Assembly: GCF_900102365.1 (NCBI RefSeq)
Contig: NZ_FOIN01000011.1
Span: 1 to 64,000 of the forward strand
DNA length: 64,000 nt
From: Thomasclavelia cocleata
Lineage (GTDB): Bacteria > Bacillota_I > Bacilli_A > Erysipelotrichales > Coprobacillaceae
Direction of reading: 5' to 3'
Shown here: piece after piece, positions 18,698-25,769 of the stretch
Layout: every line of letters begins with the position of its first letter
How positions within the stretch are numbered: position 1 is the stretch's first letter
Translations under genes and position numbers: made by a program
The notes under the pieces: generated by a model
Seen by the model: only the letters and a program-made list of their open reading frames with translations
Told to the model about the DNA's origin: nothing
Databases searched by the model: none

Positions 18698-18726
18698 AAA
18701 AAAAGCTTTTCTAGGAAAGCTTTTTT
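18698..18726. terminator. bidirectional terminator between NCS2 permease and tspO
   Basis: A-rich arm AAAAAAAGCTTTTC (18698-18711) pairs with GGAAAGCTTTTTT (18714-18726), giving a T-run on either strand. The tspO stop codon lies inside it. Confidence 0.75.
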
Positions 18727-19198
18727 AATTTCGTAAGAAAATCCAAAAATTTAGATATAAAGCAAATATAATCCATCCTAAATAGGGAAGTAATAAATAT
18801 GCAGCAATTGGCCTTATTTTATAGAATAGACGAATTAAAATTATAACAGAGATATTTAAAGCTAGTAAAATTGCTAAGGCTAAGAGAAAATTTTGATAAT
18901 TAAAAAAAGTAATTGGCCAAACGAAGTTTAATACTAATTGAAAATAGTAGAGAATTAATGCAGATTCTTTGTTATTATTATTGCTACGATGAATTAAATA
19001 ACTTGAAAGGCCTATCATAACATATAAAACTGACCATACAATTGGAAAAATAAATCCTGGCGGAGCTATTTTGGGACGGTTTATTTTTTGATAAAGATTC
19101 ATTGAATTCATTGTACAAAGTGCAATTGCTACACCAATCCCTAAAGATATAGCAATATTTAAAATAATGTATTTATATTTTTTCAATTTTATCACCAT
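18725..19198 (-). CDS. tspO: TspO/MBR family membrane protein
   Basis: 157 residues with five predicted membrane helices. The family signature is present: NRPKIAPPGFIFPIVWSVLYVMIG (about 40-63) and the Trp/Pro-rich LVLNFVWPITFF. TspO proteins bind porphyrins and cholesterol-like ligands and influence stress responses; the role here is unknown. The start is uncertain: ATG 19198 has no ribosome site, whereas TTG about 12 bases further in would have GGTGA upstream (MKKYKYIILN). A longer TTG start at 19213 is also possible. Confidence 0.88.
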   Translation of the reverse strand: MVIKLKKYKYIILNIAISLGIGVAIALCTMNSMNLYQKINRPKIAPPGFIFPIVWSVLYVMIGLSSYLIHRSNNNNKESALILYYFQLVLNFVWPITFFNYQNFLLALAILLALNISVIILIRLFYKIRPIAAYLLLPYLGWIIFALYLNFWIFLRN

Positions 19199-19326
19199 GA
19201 TTATTATTAACAAATTATTAAAAAATATTAATAGGTGATAAAGATTGATGAAAGTTTTTTGTTTTAGAAAATAATACTTCTAACTAAAAATGCTTTCATG
19301 TATAATGAAGTAGTGAGGTTATTTAA

Positions 19327-20082
19327 ATGAAATTATTATCGTGGAATGTAAATGGAATTAGAGCATGTATTACTAAAGGTTTTTATGATGTTTTAAAAGA
19401 TAGTCAGGCTGATATTTTTTGTGTTCAAGAAACAAAAATGCAAGAAGGACAAATTGAATTAGAAAAGCATGGCTATTTTACTTATATGAATAGTGCTAAA
19501 AAGAAGGGGTATAGTGGAACTTTGGTGTTTTCAAAAATTGAGCCATTAAGTTATAGTTATGGAATTGGGATTGAAGAACATGATCAAGAAGGACGGATTA
19601 TTACTTTAGAATATGAAAAATTTTATTTAGTTAATTGTTATACACCAAATAGTCAAAATGAGCTAAAACGTCTTGATTATAGAATAATTTGGGAAGATGC
19701 TTTTTTAGAGTATCTTAAAAAACTTGAAGAAAAAAAACCAGTTATTTTATGTGGTGATCTTAATGTCGCTCATCAGGAAATTGATTTGAAAAATCCTAAA
19801 AATAATCGAAAGAATGCTGGCTTTAGTGATGAAGAACGAAGTAAAATGACAACTTTATTAGAGAGTGGCTTCATTGATACTTTTAGATATTTGTATCCAG
19901 ATTTGGAAGGTATTTATTCATGGTGGTCATATCGCTTTAATGCTCGTAAAAATAATGCTGGCTGGCGAATTGATTATTTTCTTGTATCTGATTGTTTAAA
20001 AGAATTAGTTAAGGATGCTTATATTTACACAGATATTATGGGTAGTGATCATTGTCCAGTAGGATTAAAAATTGATTTGTAA
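19327..20082 (+). CDS. xth: exodeoxyribonuclease III / AP endonuclease
   Basis: Base-excision repair enzyme of 251 residues. Endonuclease/exonuclease/phosphatase motifs: [11 protein letters not shown] (N-terminus), FCVQETKMQ (catalytic Glu), [21 protein letters not shown] (Asp/Asn), and WRIDYFLVS plus GSDHCPVGL (the catalytic Asp-His pair). A TATAAT at 19301-19306 and GTGAGG supply expression signals. The small ORF at 20107 lies 24 bases downstream and may be read from the same message. Confidence 0.95.
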   Translation: MKLLSWNVNGIRACITKGFYDVLKDSQADIFCVQETKMQEGQIELEKHGYFTYMNSAKKKGYSGTLVFSKIEPLSYSYGIGIEEHDQEGRIITLEYEKFYLVNCYTPNSQNELKRLDYRIIWEDAFLEYLKKLEEKKPVILCGDLNVAHQEIDLKNPKNNRKNAGFSDEERSKMTTLLESGFIDTFRYLYPDLEGIYSWWSYRFNARKNNAGWRIDYFLVSDCLKELVKDAYIYTDIMGSDHCPVGLKIDL

Positions 20083-20106
20083 GATATAAACAAAGGAGAT
20101 CTTGTG

Positions 20107-20202
20107 ATGACACCTCTTACATTATTATCATTATATATATTGATAGGAGTAATAATATTTTTCTTTGGGTGTGTGGCTTACAATAAAATAAAAAACAAGT
20201 AA
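20107..20202 (+). CDS. 31-residue single-helix membrane peptide, MetS-like (candidate NSS transporter small subunit)
   Basis: MTPLTLLSLYILIGVIIFF is one membrane helix, followed by a short basic tail ending NKIKNK. AGGAG lies 8 bases before the ATG. Size, topology and basic tail match the MetS small subunits that sit beside NSS-family symporters such as MetP. The neighbour is indeed an NSS symporter gene, but it is on the opposite strand and convergent, which is unusual because metS is normally downstream on the same strand. Assignment by context, not by strong sequence identity. Confidence 0.6.
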   Translation: MTPLTLLSLYILIGVIIFFFGCVAYNKIKNK

Positions 20203-20221
20203 TTTATTTTACTTGTTTTTA
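20191..20221. terminator. bidirectional terminator between the 31-residue peptide and NSS genes
   Basis: A perfect 12-bp stem AAAAACAAGTAA (20191-20202) with TTACTTGTTTTT (20209-20220) and loop TTTATT. Both genes' stop codons lie in the stem. Confidence 0.85.
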
Positions 20222-21583
20222 TATTGAAATAACACCTAAAGTTGAAAGAATTGAACTAATTAAAATAATCATTAGACCAGGAACAACTATATATTTCATA
20301 CAGAAAATATATGCTTTTTTACGTTTAAATTTAGAACTATATTCAACTTCATCAATAACAGTTTTGAATCCAGTTACTTTTATAATTAATAAACACGTAC
20401 AAGCTGCTGAAATTGGCATCATGATAGAATTAGTCATAAAATCAAAGAAATCAAGAATACTCAAACCAAGTGGAGCAATAAAATCTAAAACCCCAAAGCC
20501 TAATGAGCAAGGAATACCTAAAATACATATTACTGCTAAAATAATAATACAGCATTTTTTTCTTGAAAAATTAAATTGATCTTGAATAACTGATACACAA
20601 CATTCCATTAATGAAATAGCAGAAGTTAAAGCAGCAAATAAAACTAATAAAAAGAAAATAATCCCAATAATATTACCAAAAGCTATACTATTAAATACTT
20701 TAGGTAAAGTAATAAACATTAATGATGCTCCAGCGTTTAATGTGTCTGGATTACCACCTGAAAATGCAAAGACAGCAGGAATGATCATTAAACCAGCTAA
20801 AAAGGCAATCAATGTATCCATTATTTCAACTTGAGTAATTGAATGTTCCATATCTATTTCTTTTCTCATATATGAACCATATGTAAATAATATTCCCATT
20901 CCAATTGAAAGTGAGTAAAACATTTGTCCCATTGCTGCTACAACAGTCATAATTGAAAATCTTGAAAAATCAGGAATTAAATAATATTTTGCTCCTTCAA
21001 TTGCTCCTGGAGTAAGCAAAGCATATCCAGCAATGAAAATAGCCATTATTACTAAAGTTGGCATTAAGATTTTACTACATTTTTCAATTCCCTTTTCAAC
21101 CCCTAATAATACAACACTAAAAACTAGAATTGCAAATACTAATAACCAAAATACTGGCTGAATTGGTGAAGAAGCAAAACTAGTGAAATATACATCGTTT
21201 ACTAAGCTGGCTGAATTATTAGTAATATATTCAAATAAGTATTTACATACCCATCCTCCAACAACACAATAGTATGGAACGATTAACATTGGAATAATAG
21301 CATTTAACCACCCACCAAATTGAAGTTTTTTGGCTCCTAATTGTTTATAAGCAACAATTGGACTTTTTTTAGTTTTTCTACCTAAGGCTGTTTCACTAAT
21401 TAAAAGAGCAAAACCAAAGGTAATTGCAAGGATAAAATAAGTAAATAGAAAAGTACCACCACCATATTTAGCTGCTAGATATGGAAAGCGCCAAATATTT
21501 CCTAGACCGACAGCAGATCCTGCAACTGCCATAACATAGCCAAGTTGTCCTGAGAAGGTACTACGCTTGTTTTTTGTCTCCAT
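20219..21583 (-). CDS. sodium-dependent transporter, neurotransmitter:sodium symporter (NSS/SNF) family
   Basis: 454 residues, about 11-12 membrane segments. The N-terminus has the LeuT-like motif GYVMAVAGSAVGLGNIWRFPY (about 15-34; unwound TM1 binding substrate and sodium), followed by GGGTFLFTYF. TM6 region SLSIGMGILFTYGSY also fits. Such bacterial transporters carry amino acids (methionine, tyrosine, tryptophan or branched chain); the substrate is unknown. Monocistronic, with a ribosome site GGAGA before the ATG. See the 31-residue peptide for a possible partner. Confidence 0.92.
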   Translation of the reverse strand: METKNKRSTFSGQLGYVMAVAGSAVGLGNIWRFPYLAAKYGGGTFLFTYFILAITFGFALLISETALGRKTKKSPIVAYKQLGAKKLQFGGWLNAIIPMLIVPYYCVVGGWVCKYLFEYITNNSASLVNDVYFTSFASSPIQPVFWLLVFAILVFSVVLLGVEKGIEKCSKILMPTLVIMAIFIAGYALLTPGAIEGAKYYLIPDFSRFSIMTVVAAMGQMFYSLSIGMGILFTYGSYMRKEIDMEHSITQVEIMDTLIAFLAGLMIIPAVFAFSGGNPDTLNAGASLMFITLPKVFNSIAFGNIIGIIFFLLVLFAALTSAISLMECCVSVIQDQFNFSRKKCCIIILAVICILGIPCSLGFGVLDFIAPLGLSILDFFDFMTNSIMMPISAACTCLLIIKVTGFKTVIDEVEYSSKFKRKKAYIFCMKYIVVPGLMIILISSILSTLGVISI

Positions 21584-21673
21584 TTCATTCTCCTATAATA
21601 AGTCTTGTATGATTAATTATAATAAAAGTAGAATATAAAAGTCAATTAAAGTGTAGAGATTTGTTGAATTTTT

Positions 21674-21728
21674 ATAAAAAAAGCTGAAACGAATTCAACT
21701 TTCTTTAAAAAGTTATTTCATTACAGCT
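21674..21728 (-). terminator. terminator of the amidohydrolase gene
   Basis: On the minus strand, arms AAGCTG/CAGCTT and ACTTT/AAAGT form an imperfect long hairpin running from the stop codon into a run of seven T. Confidence 0.6.
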
Positions 21729-23274
21729 TCTTATTATAAACGACTTTACCATCTTTGATAGTTGTTAAAATATTAATTTTTAGGATATCATCAATTGCTA
21801 TTTTACAAGGGTTTTTATCTAAAATAATTAAATCAGCAATTTTCCCTTCTTTGATAGAACCTTTGTATTTTTCTTCAAAATATTGATAAGCAGCATTAAT
21901 TGTAACACCTTTTAGTGCATTATAAACTGAAATTTGTTCATTTTCACCTAATATTAGACCAGCTTTAGTTTCTCTTTTACAAGCACACCAAACACTTTCA
22001 AGCATATTTGGAAGAATTACAGGACTATCTTGATGAAAAGTATATGGAAGTTCTTGTTTTAAAGCACTGTGGATACATGAAATTTGATTAGCACGTTTGC
22101 CAAGATTTTTAAGATGGATATCTCCCCAATAATAAATATGATTAACAAAGAAACTTGGTATCATTCCAATTCTTTTCAATTGTGGTAATTGCTCAGGCTG
22201 TAATATTTGACAATGAATCATGACTGGACGAGTATTAGTAGCTTTTTGTTTAAAGACATCTAATAATTGTTTAGCTGCCATATCACCATTGCAATGAGTT
22301 AAAAGTTGAACTTGTTCTTGTAAAGCACTGTCAACATATTTTTTTACTTCTTTATCTTGATAGATAGGGTAACCGCAATAATCACCACTATCTAGATAGG
22401 GTCTAGATATCCAGGCTGTTTTACCTTGTGGTGAGCCATCGAGGAAGAGTTTGTAACCACCTAACTTAAAATGATTTTGATATTGGTGATATGAAGGATT
22501 ATCTTGATAAAGTTTTTGATTGTCTTTAATATCAATATAACCAATTACATCTAAATATAATTTATTTTCTTTTGCTAATGAATCTAGTAGTACAAATTCT
22601 TCTTTTTTCATGAAGCCTTCTTGAACAGTAGTAATACCATAACTTGCATAGATTCCAAGAGCTTCTATAAGCTGTTTTTTTAAATCACCACTAGTACTGC
22701 TTTTTCCCGCAAAATCAATAAAAGCTCGTTCTTCAAGATAACCATTTAATTGATTATTTTCATCACGACCATATTTTCCACCATTTGGATCACTAACATT
22801 ATTATCCAATTTAAATAATTGCATTGCTTTATGATTAATTACTCCCATATGACCAGATGTGTGTGAAATCATAACAGGAAAAGGAATATGATCAAGATCT
22901 TTAGCTAAAGGATGACGTTGTTCTTTTAAAAAATTATGGTCATAACCATAACCGATTAATAATTTATTTTTCTTAGGCTTAGTTATGTTTATAAAATTGT
23001 TGAATTGTTCAATAATTTCTTTAATACTAGTACTATTACTTAAATCAACTAGATTTAATGTTTTAGCTAATGATACAATATGACTATGACTATCGATAAA
23101 TGCAGGCATTAAACATTTACCATGCAAATCAATTAATTCTGTATCATCAGGAATAGAATATTTTAATTGCTTGAAATCACCACATTTTTTTATAATACCA
23201 TTTTCAATATAAATAGCCTCAAAATCAGTGTTTTCCATTGTTAGAATATCACCATTGTAATATAATGTTTTCAT
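21721..23274 (-). CDS. amidohydrolase, YtcJ-like
   Basis: 517 residues. Metal-dependent hydrolase of the amidohydrolase_3 group. LMPAFIDSHSHIVSLAKTLNLVDLS carries the first metal ligands (His-x-His, about 60), TSGHMGVINHKAMQL is typical of YtcJ proteins, GGYKLFLDGSPQGKTAWIS (about 270), LTHCNGDMAAKQLLDVF (His), TFHQDSPV (the Asp ligand), and a C-terminal beta-sandwich end GSIKEGKIADLIILDKNP. The substrate is unknown. Ribosome site AGGAGG. It stands 54 bases upstream of the CoA-binding gene's stop, on the same strand. Confidence 0.88.
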   Translation of the reverse strand: MKTLYYNGDILTMENTDFEAIYIENGIIKKCGDFKQLKYSIPDDTELIDLHGKCLMPAFIDSHSHIVSLAKTLNLVDLSNSTSIKEIIEQFNNFINITKPKKNKLLIGYGYDHNFLKEQRHPLAKDLDHIPFPVMISHTSGHMGVINHKAMQLFKLDNNVSDPNGGKYGRDENNQLNGYLEERAFIDFAGKSSTSGDLKKQLIEALGIYASYGITTVQEGFMKKEEFVLLDSLAKENKLYLDVIGYIDIKDNQKLYQDNPSYHQYQNHFKLGGYKLFLDGSPQGKTAWISRPYLDSGDYCGYPIYQDKEVKKYVDSALQEQVQLLTHCNGDMAAKQLLDVFKQKATNTRPVMIHCQILQPEQLPQLKRIGMIPSFFVNHIYYWGDIHLKNLGKRANQISCIHSALKQELPYTFHQDSPVILPNMLESVWCACKRETKAGLILGENEQISVYNALKGVTINAAYQYFEEKYKGSIKEGKIADLIILDKNPCKIAIDDILKINILTTIKDGKVVYNKKL

Positions 23275-23328
23275 TTTTTGCCTCCTAAATATATTATAGC
23301 CAGTGATAATTAATTTTATGTAGTAGTT

Positions 23329-23712
23329 TTATATATCCTGACTTTCAACTAAAATACAATTAGGATAATAATTTATATTTGTATCTTTTATTAAGGAAAT
23401 AAGATTGTCATCATAAGTTCCTGGTTGTAACCAAATATGATTTATTTCAAGTTTTTGACACTCCTTGGCATATTCGATACCAAACTTAGGATTAACAACA
23501 AATACTGCAACATCAATTTTTTTATTGACTTCACTTAAACTAGAATATGTAGTTATTCCATCAATATCTTTATATATTGGAGATATTCCAAAAACAGTCT
23601 TATTTAATTGTTTTAATCTTTGAAATATTTTATAGCCAAATTTATCATGATTATTAGTTACACCAATTACTGCAAAATTTTGGTAGTTTGTTAAAATATC
23701 TTTAGCATTCAT
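23329..23712 (-). CDS. CoA-binding domain protein (YccU-like)
   Basis: 127 residues forming a single Rossmann domain: FAVIGVTNNHDKFGYKIFQRL near the N-terminus (nucleotide loop), VFGISPIYKDIDGITTYSSLSEV, IDVAVFVVNPKFGIEYAKEC and IWLQPGTYDDNLI. Members bind coenzyme A; no reaction is known. It precedes the amidohydrolase on the same strand and could be co-transcribed. Ribosome site AAGGAG. Confidence 0.85.
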   Translation of the reverse strand: MNAKDILTNYQNFAVIGVTNNHDKFGYKIFQRLKQLNKTVFGISPIYKDIDGITTYSSLSEVNKKIDVAVFVVNPKFGIEYAKECQKLEINHIWLQPGTYDDNLISLIKDTNINYYPNCILVESQDI

Positions 23713-23888
23713 ATTGTTCTCCTTTTATTATTTATATATGGTTTATTGTATCATGGAGAAAAATGATATTAAAGATATATACAAAATGAATATATTGTAT
23801 GAAATTTTAATTAGTAAAATAATTAGACCATTTTTTATATGCAAATTTTGAGAAAAATGATGAATTTTAGAATTGTTTATAGATAAGT

Positions 23889-24398
23889 TTATTTATTGAT
23901 AGCTTGCATTTTTAAAATAGTATATATTTCATCTGCTGATTCCTGCATACCACGAGCCAGCCATTCTTCTATCCAGCCATAAATTCCATAAGAAACAAAA
24001 GCAATAGCATATGCTTCAACATTATTAGAAATGATTTTATCTTTTATAATTATTTGTTTAAGGGTATTTCTAAAAAGATAGAATAGTTTTTTTTGATAAA
24101 GCAAAGTATAAAAATCTTTATTTGTAATAAGATGTTCGAATAAACATTTTAAAATATTATCTGTTGTTAAATTTTTTGTTGAATTTTTATTTTCCCATTC
24201 TTTGATAATTAAAAGTAAGTATTGTTTTAAAATATCTTCTTTATTTTTGTAGTTACGATAAAATGAAACTCTGCCTACCTGTGCTTTAGATGTGATTTCA
24301 CTTACTGTAATCTCTTCTAAGTTTTTTTCTTTTAATAAATTTAATAAGGCTGTTGTGATCTCTTTTTTTACATATTTATTTTTTTCTATATTATCCAT
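23889..24398 (-). CDS. TetR/AcrR-family transcriptional regulator
   Basis: 169 residues. N-terminal DNA-binding domain: ITTALLNLLKEKNLEEITVSEITSKAQVGRVSFYRNYKNKEDIL (about 12-55), the classic TetR helix-turn-helix ending in FYRNYKNKE. The C-terminal helical part resembles the TetR_C_7/DUF of Firmicute regulators (YGIYGWIEEWLARGMQESADEI). ATG 24398 has AGGAG upstream at slightly long spacing; a longer frame to 24482 covers the operators and is not used. It is divergent from a small membrane peptide and an esterase, its likely targets. Confidence 0.88.
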   Translation of the reverse strand: MDNIEKNKYVKKEITTALLNLLKEKNLEEITVSEITSKAQVGRVSFYRNYKNKEDILKQYLLLIIKEWENKNSTKNLTTDNILKCLFEHLITNKDFYTLLYQKKLFYLFRNTLKQIIIKDKIISNNVEAYAIAFVSYGIYGWIEEWLARGMQESADEIYTILKMQAINK

Positions 24399-24463
24399 GA
24401 TGATACATTCTCCTAAGTTTTGTTTCATTTTTATAAATATATTGAAAATTCTAAGAATTATAT

Positions 24464-24500
24464 GATACACTTGTTTCATCATTAATGATACATATGTTTC
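24464..24500. promoter_or_regulatory. tandem operator candidates for the divergent TetR regulator
   Basis: Two 14-bp copies, GATACACTTGTTTC (24464-24477) and GATACATATGTTTC (24487-24500), 23 bp apart. Each is an imperfect inverted repeat (GATACA / TGTTTC). They lie between the two divergent genes; binding by the TetR protein is inferred. Confidence 0.55.
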
Positions 24501-24560
24501 AACTAAATTCTAACAAAGATGTAAAAAACTAGTCAAGAGATATTTTAGGAGGTAATTGTA

Positions 24561-24695
24561 ATGCAAATAACAAAATTACGGATATTTATTTTAATTATTA
24601 TAAGTATTATTGCGTTTGTGTTAGGTAGAATGGTGGTAAGAGCGATTTTAAATTTTCTTGTGGGTGGAACATTGTTTAGAGGTGATTTTTTATGA
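24561..24695 (+). CDS. 44-residue hydrophobic peptide, translationally coupled to esterase
   Basis: Reads MQITKLRIFILIIISIIAF, then VLGRMVVRAILNFLVGGTL, ending RGDFL. One or two membrane helices and basic residues at the N-terminus. It has the strongest possible ribosome site, AGGAGGT, seven bases before the ATG. Its stop overlaps the esterase ATG as ATGA (24692-24695), so translation is coupled. I do not recognise a family. It could be a membrane tether or leader peptide for the esterase. Confidence 0.7.
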   Translation: MQITKLRIFILIIISIIAFVLGRMVVRAILNFLVGGTLFRGDFL

Positions 24696-25663
24696 TATTA
24701 AACAAAAAGGTGTTTATATTGATATGTATTATCTTATTTTTTATTTTCTTTGCATTAGGAATAGGTTCAAAATTTTTATTGAAACCAGCATGGGCTAAGA
24801 AATACGAAATAGAATTTACAGATGAAATAGGAACATTATATACAGATTTATCTTATGGTGAAAAAGAAGCGAATAAATTTGATATGTATCTGCCTAAAGA
24901 CAATACAAGAGATACTTATGGATTAATTGTATATCTTCATGCAGGTGGTTTTACTGCAGGAGATAAGGCTGAAGATAAACGAATGTTATCTTGGCTATGT
25001 TCAAAGGGGTATGTTGCTGTTGGTATCAACTATACACTTTTTAGTGAAGAAAATCCTAAAGCAAATGTTTATGTACAATCAATGGAAATAAAAGAAGCAA
25101 TTTCAAAAGTTATTGAAGAGGCAAAGAATTATGGTTATTCTATAAATGAAATGGGAATTGCAGGAGGATCAGCAGGGCATACTCTTGCAATGATTTATGC
25201 TTATAGAGATGCAGGTATATCTCCAGTTCCAGTAAAATTATTATTTGGAGCAGTAGGACCATCAAGTTATTATACAGAAGACTGGGGTATATATGGATTT
25301 GATAAAAATACTGATGAGTCAAGGAAAGGAGCAGCTAGTCTTTTTGGTGTTATGGGTGGAGTAGAATTAACATCAGAAATGATTAAAGATGGAACATACA
25401 TTGAAAAACTGAAACCAATATCTGCAGTCATGTGGATAGATGAAAATACTGTGCCAAGCGTGGTTGCTTATGGCAAACATGATAAAGTTCAGCCTTATAA
25501 AGCTTCACAACGATTATTGAAAGCGTATAAAGAACATAATGTAGATTATCAATATTTTGAATGTTCATATTCTGGTCATGGACTTCAAAATGATAATACT
25601 GTATATAAAGAATATATGGAAACTGTGGAGAAATATCTGAATAAATATATGACTATAAAATAA
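24692..25663 (+). CDS. membrane-anchored alpha/beta-hydrolase (esterase/lipase, HSL-like)
   Basis: 323 residues. A hydrophobic N-terminal anchor (about 5-30), then YLHAGGFTAGDK (the HxGG oxyanion motif, about 90), GIAGGSAGHTLAM (GxSxG nucleophile elbow, about 158), AYGKHDKVQPY (acid) and SYSGHGLQN (catalytic His, about 300). Probably acts at the outer face of the membrane on an acyl ester. It follows the 44-residue peptide with an ATGA overlap and lies divergent from tetR. Codons in this gene favour GGA/GCA/ATA, unlike most neighbours, which hints at a foreign origin. Confidence 0.85.
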   Translation: MILNKKVFILICIILFFIFFALGIGSKFLLKPAWAKKYEIEFTDEIGTLYTDLSYGEKEANKFDMYLPKDNTRDTYGLIVYLHAGGFTAGDKAEDKRMLSWLCSKGYVAVGINYTLFSEENPKANVYVQSMEIKEAISKVIEEAKNYGYSINEMGIAGGSAGHTLAMIYAYRDAGISPVPVKLLFGAVGPSSYYTEDWGIYGFDKNTDESRKGAASLFGVMGGVELTSEMIKDGTYIEKLKPISAVMWIDENTVPSVVAYGKHDKVQPYKASQRLLKAYKEHNVDYQYFECSYSGHGLQNDNTVYKEYMETVEKYLNKYMTIK

Positions 25664-25722
25664 GAAGAATCTTGAGCAGTTAAGAAATATAAAATTATTG
25701 AATAATAAATGAATATAAAAAT

Positions 25723-25765
25723 AAAAAGATTATAAGCTATTAAGATAGATCATAATCTTTTTTGA
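25723..25765. terminator. bidirectional terminator between esterase and helicase
   Basis: AAAAAGATTAT (25723-25733) pairs with ATAATCTTTTT (25752-25762), with an 18-base loop and T-runs on either strand. Confidence 0.75.
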
Positions 25766-25769
25766 TTAA

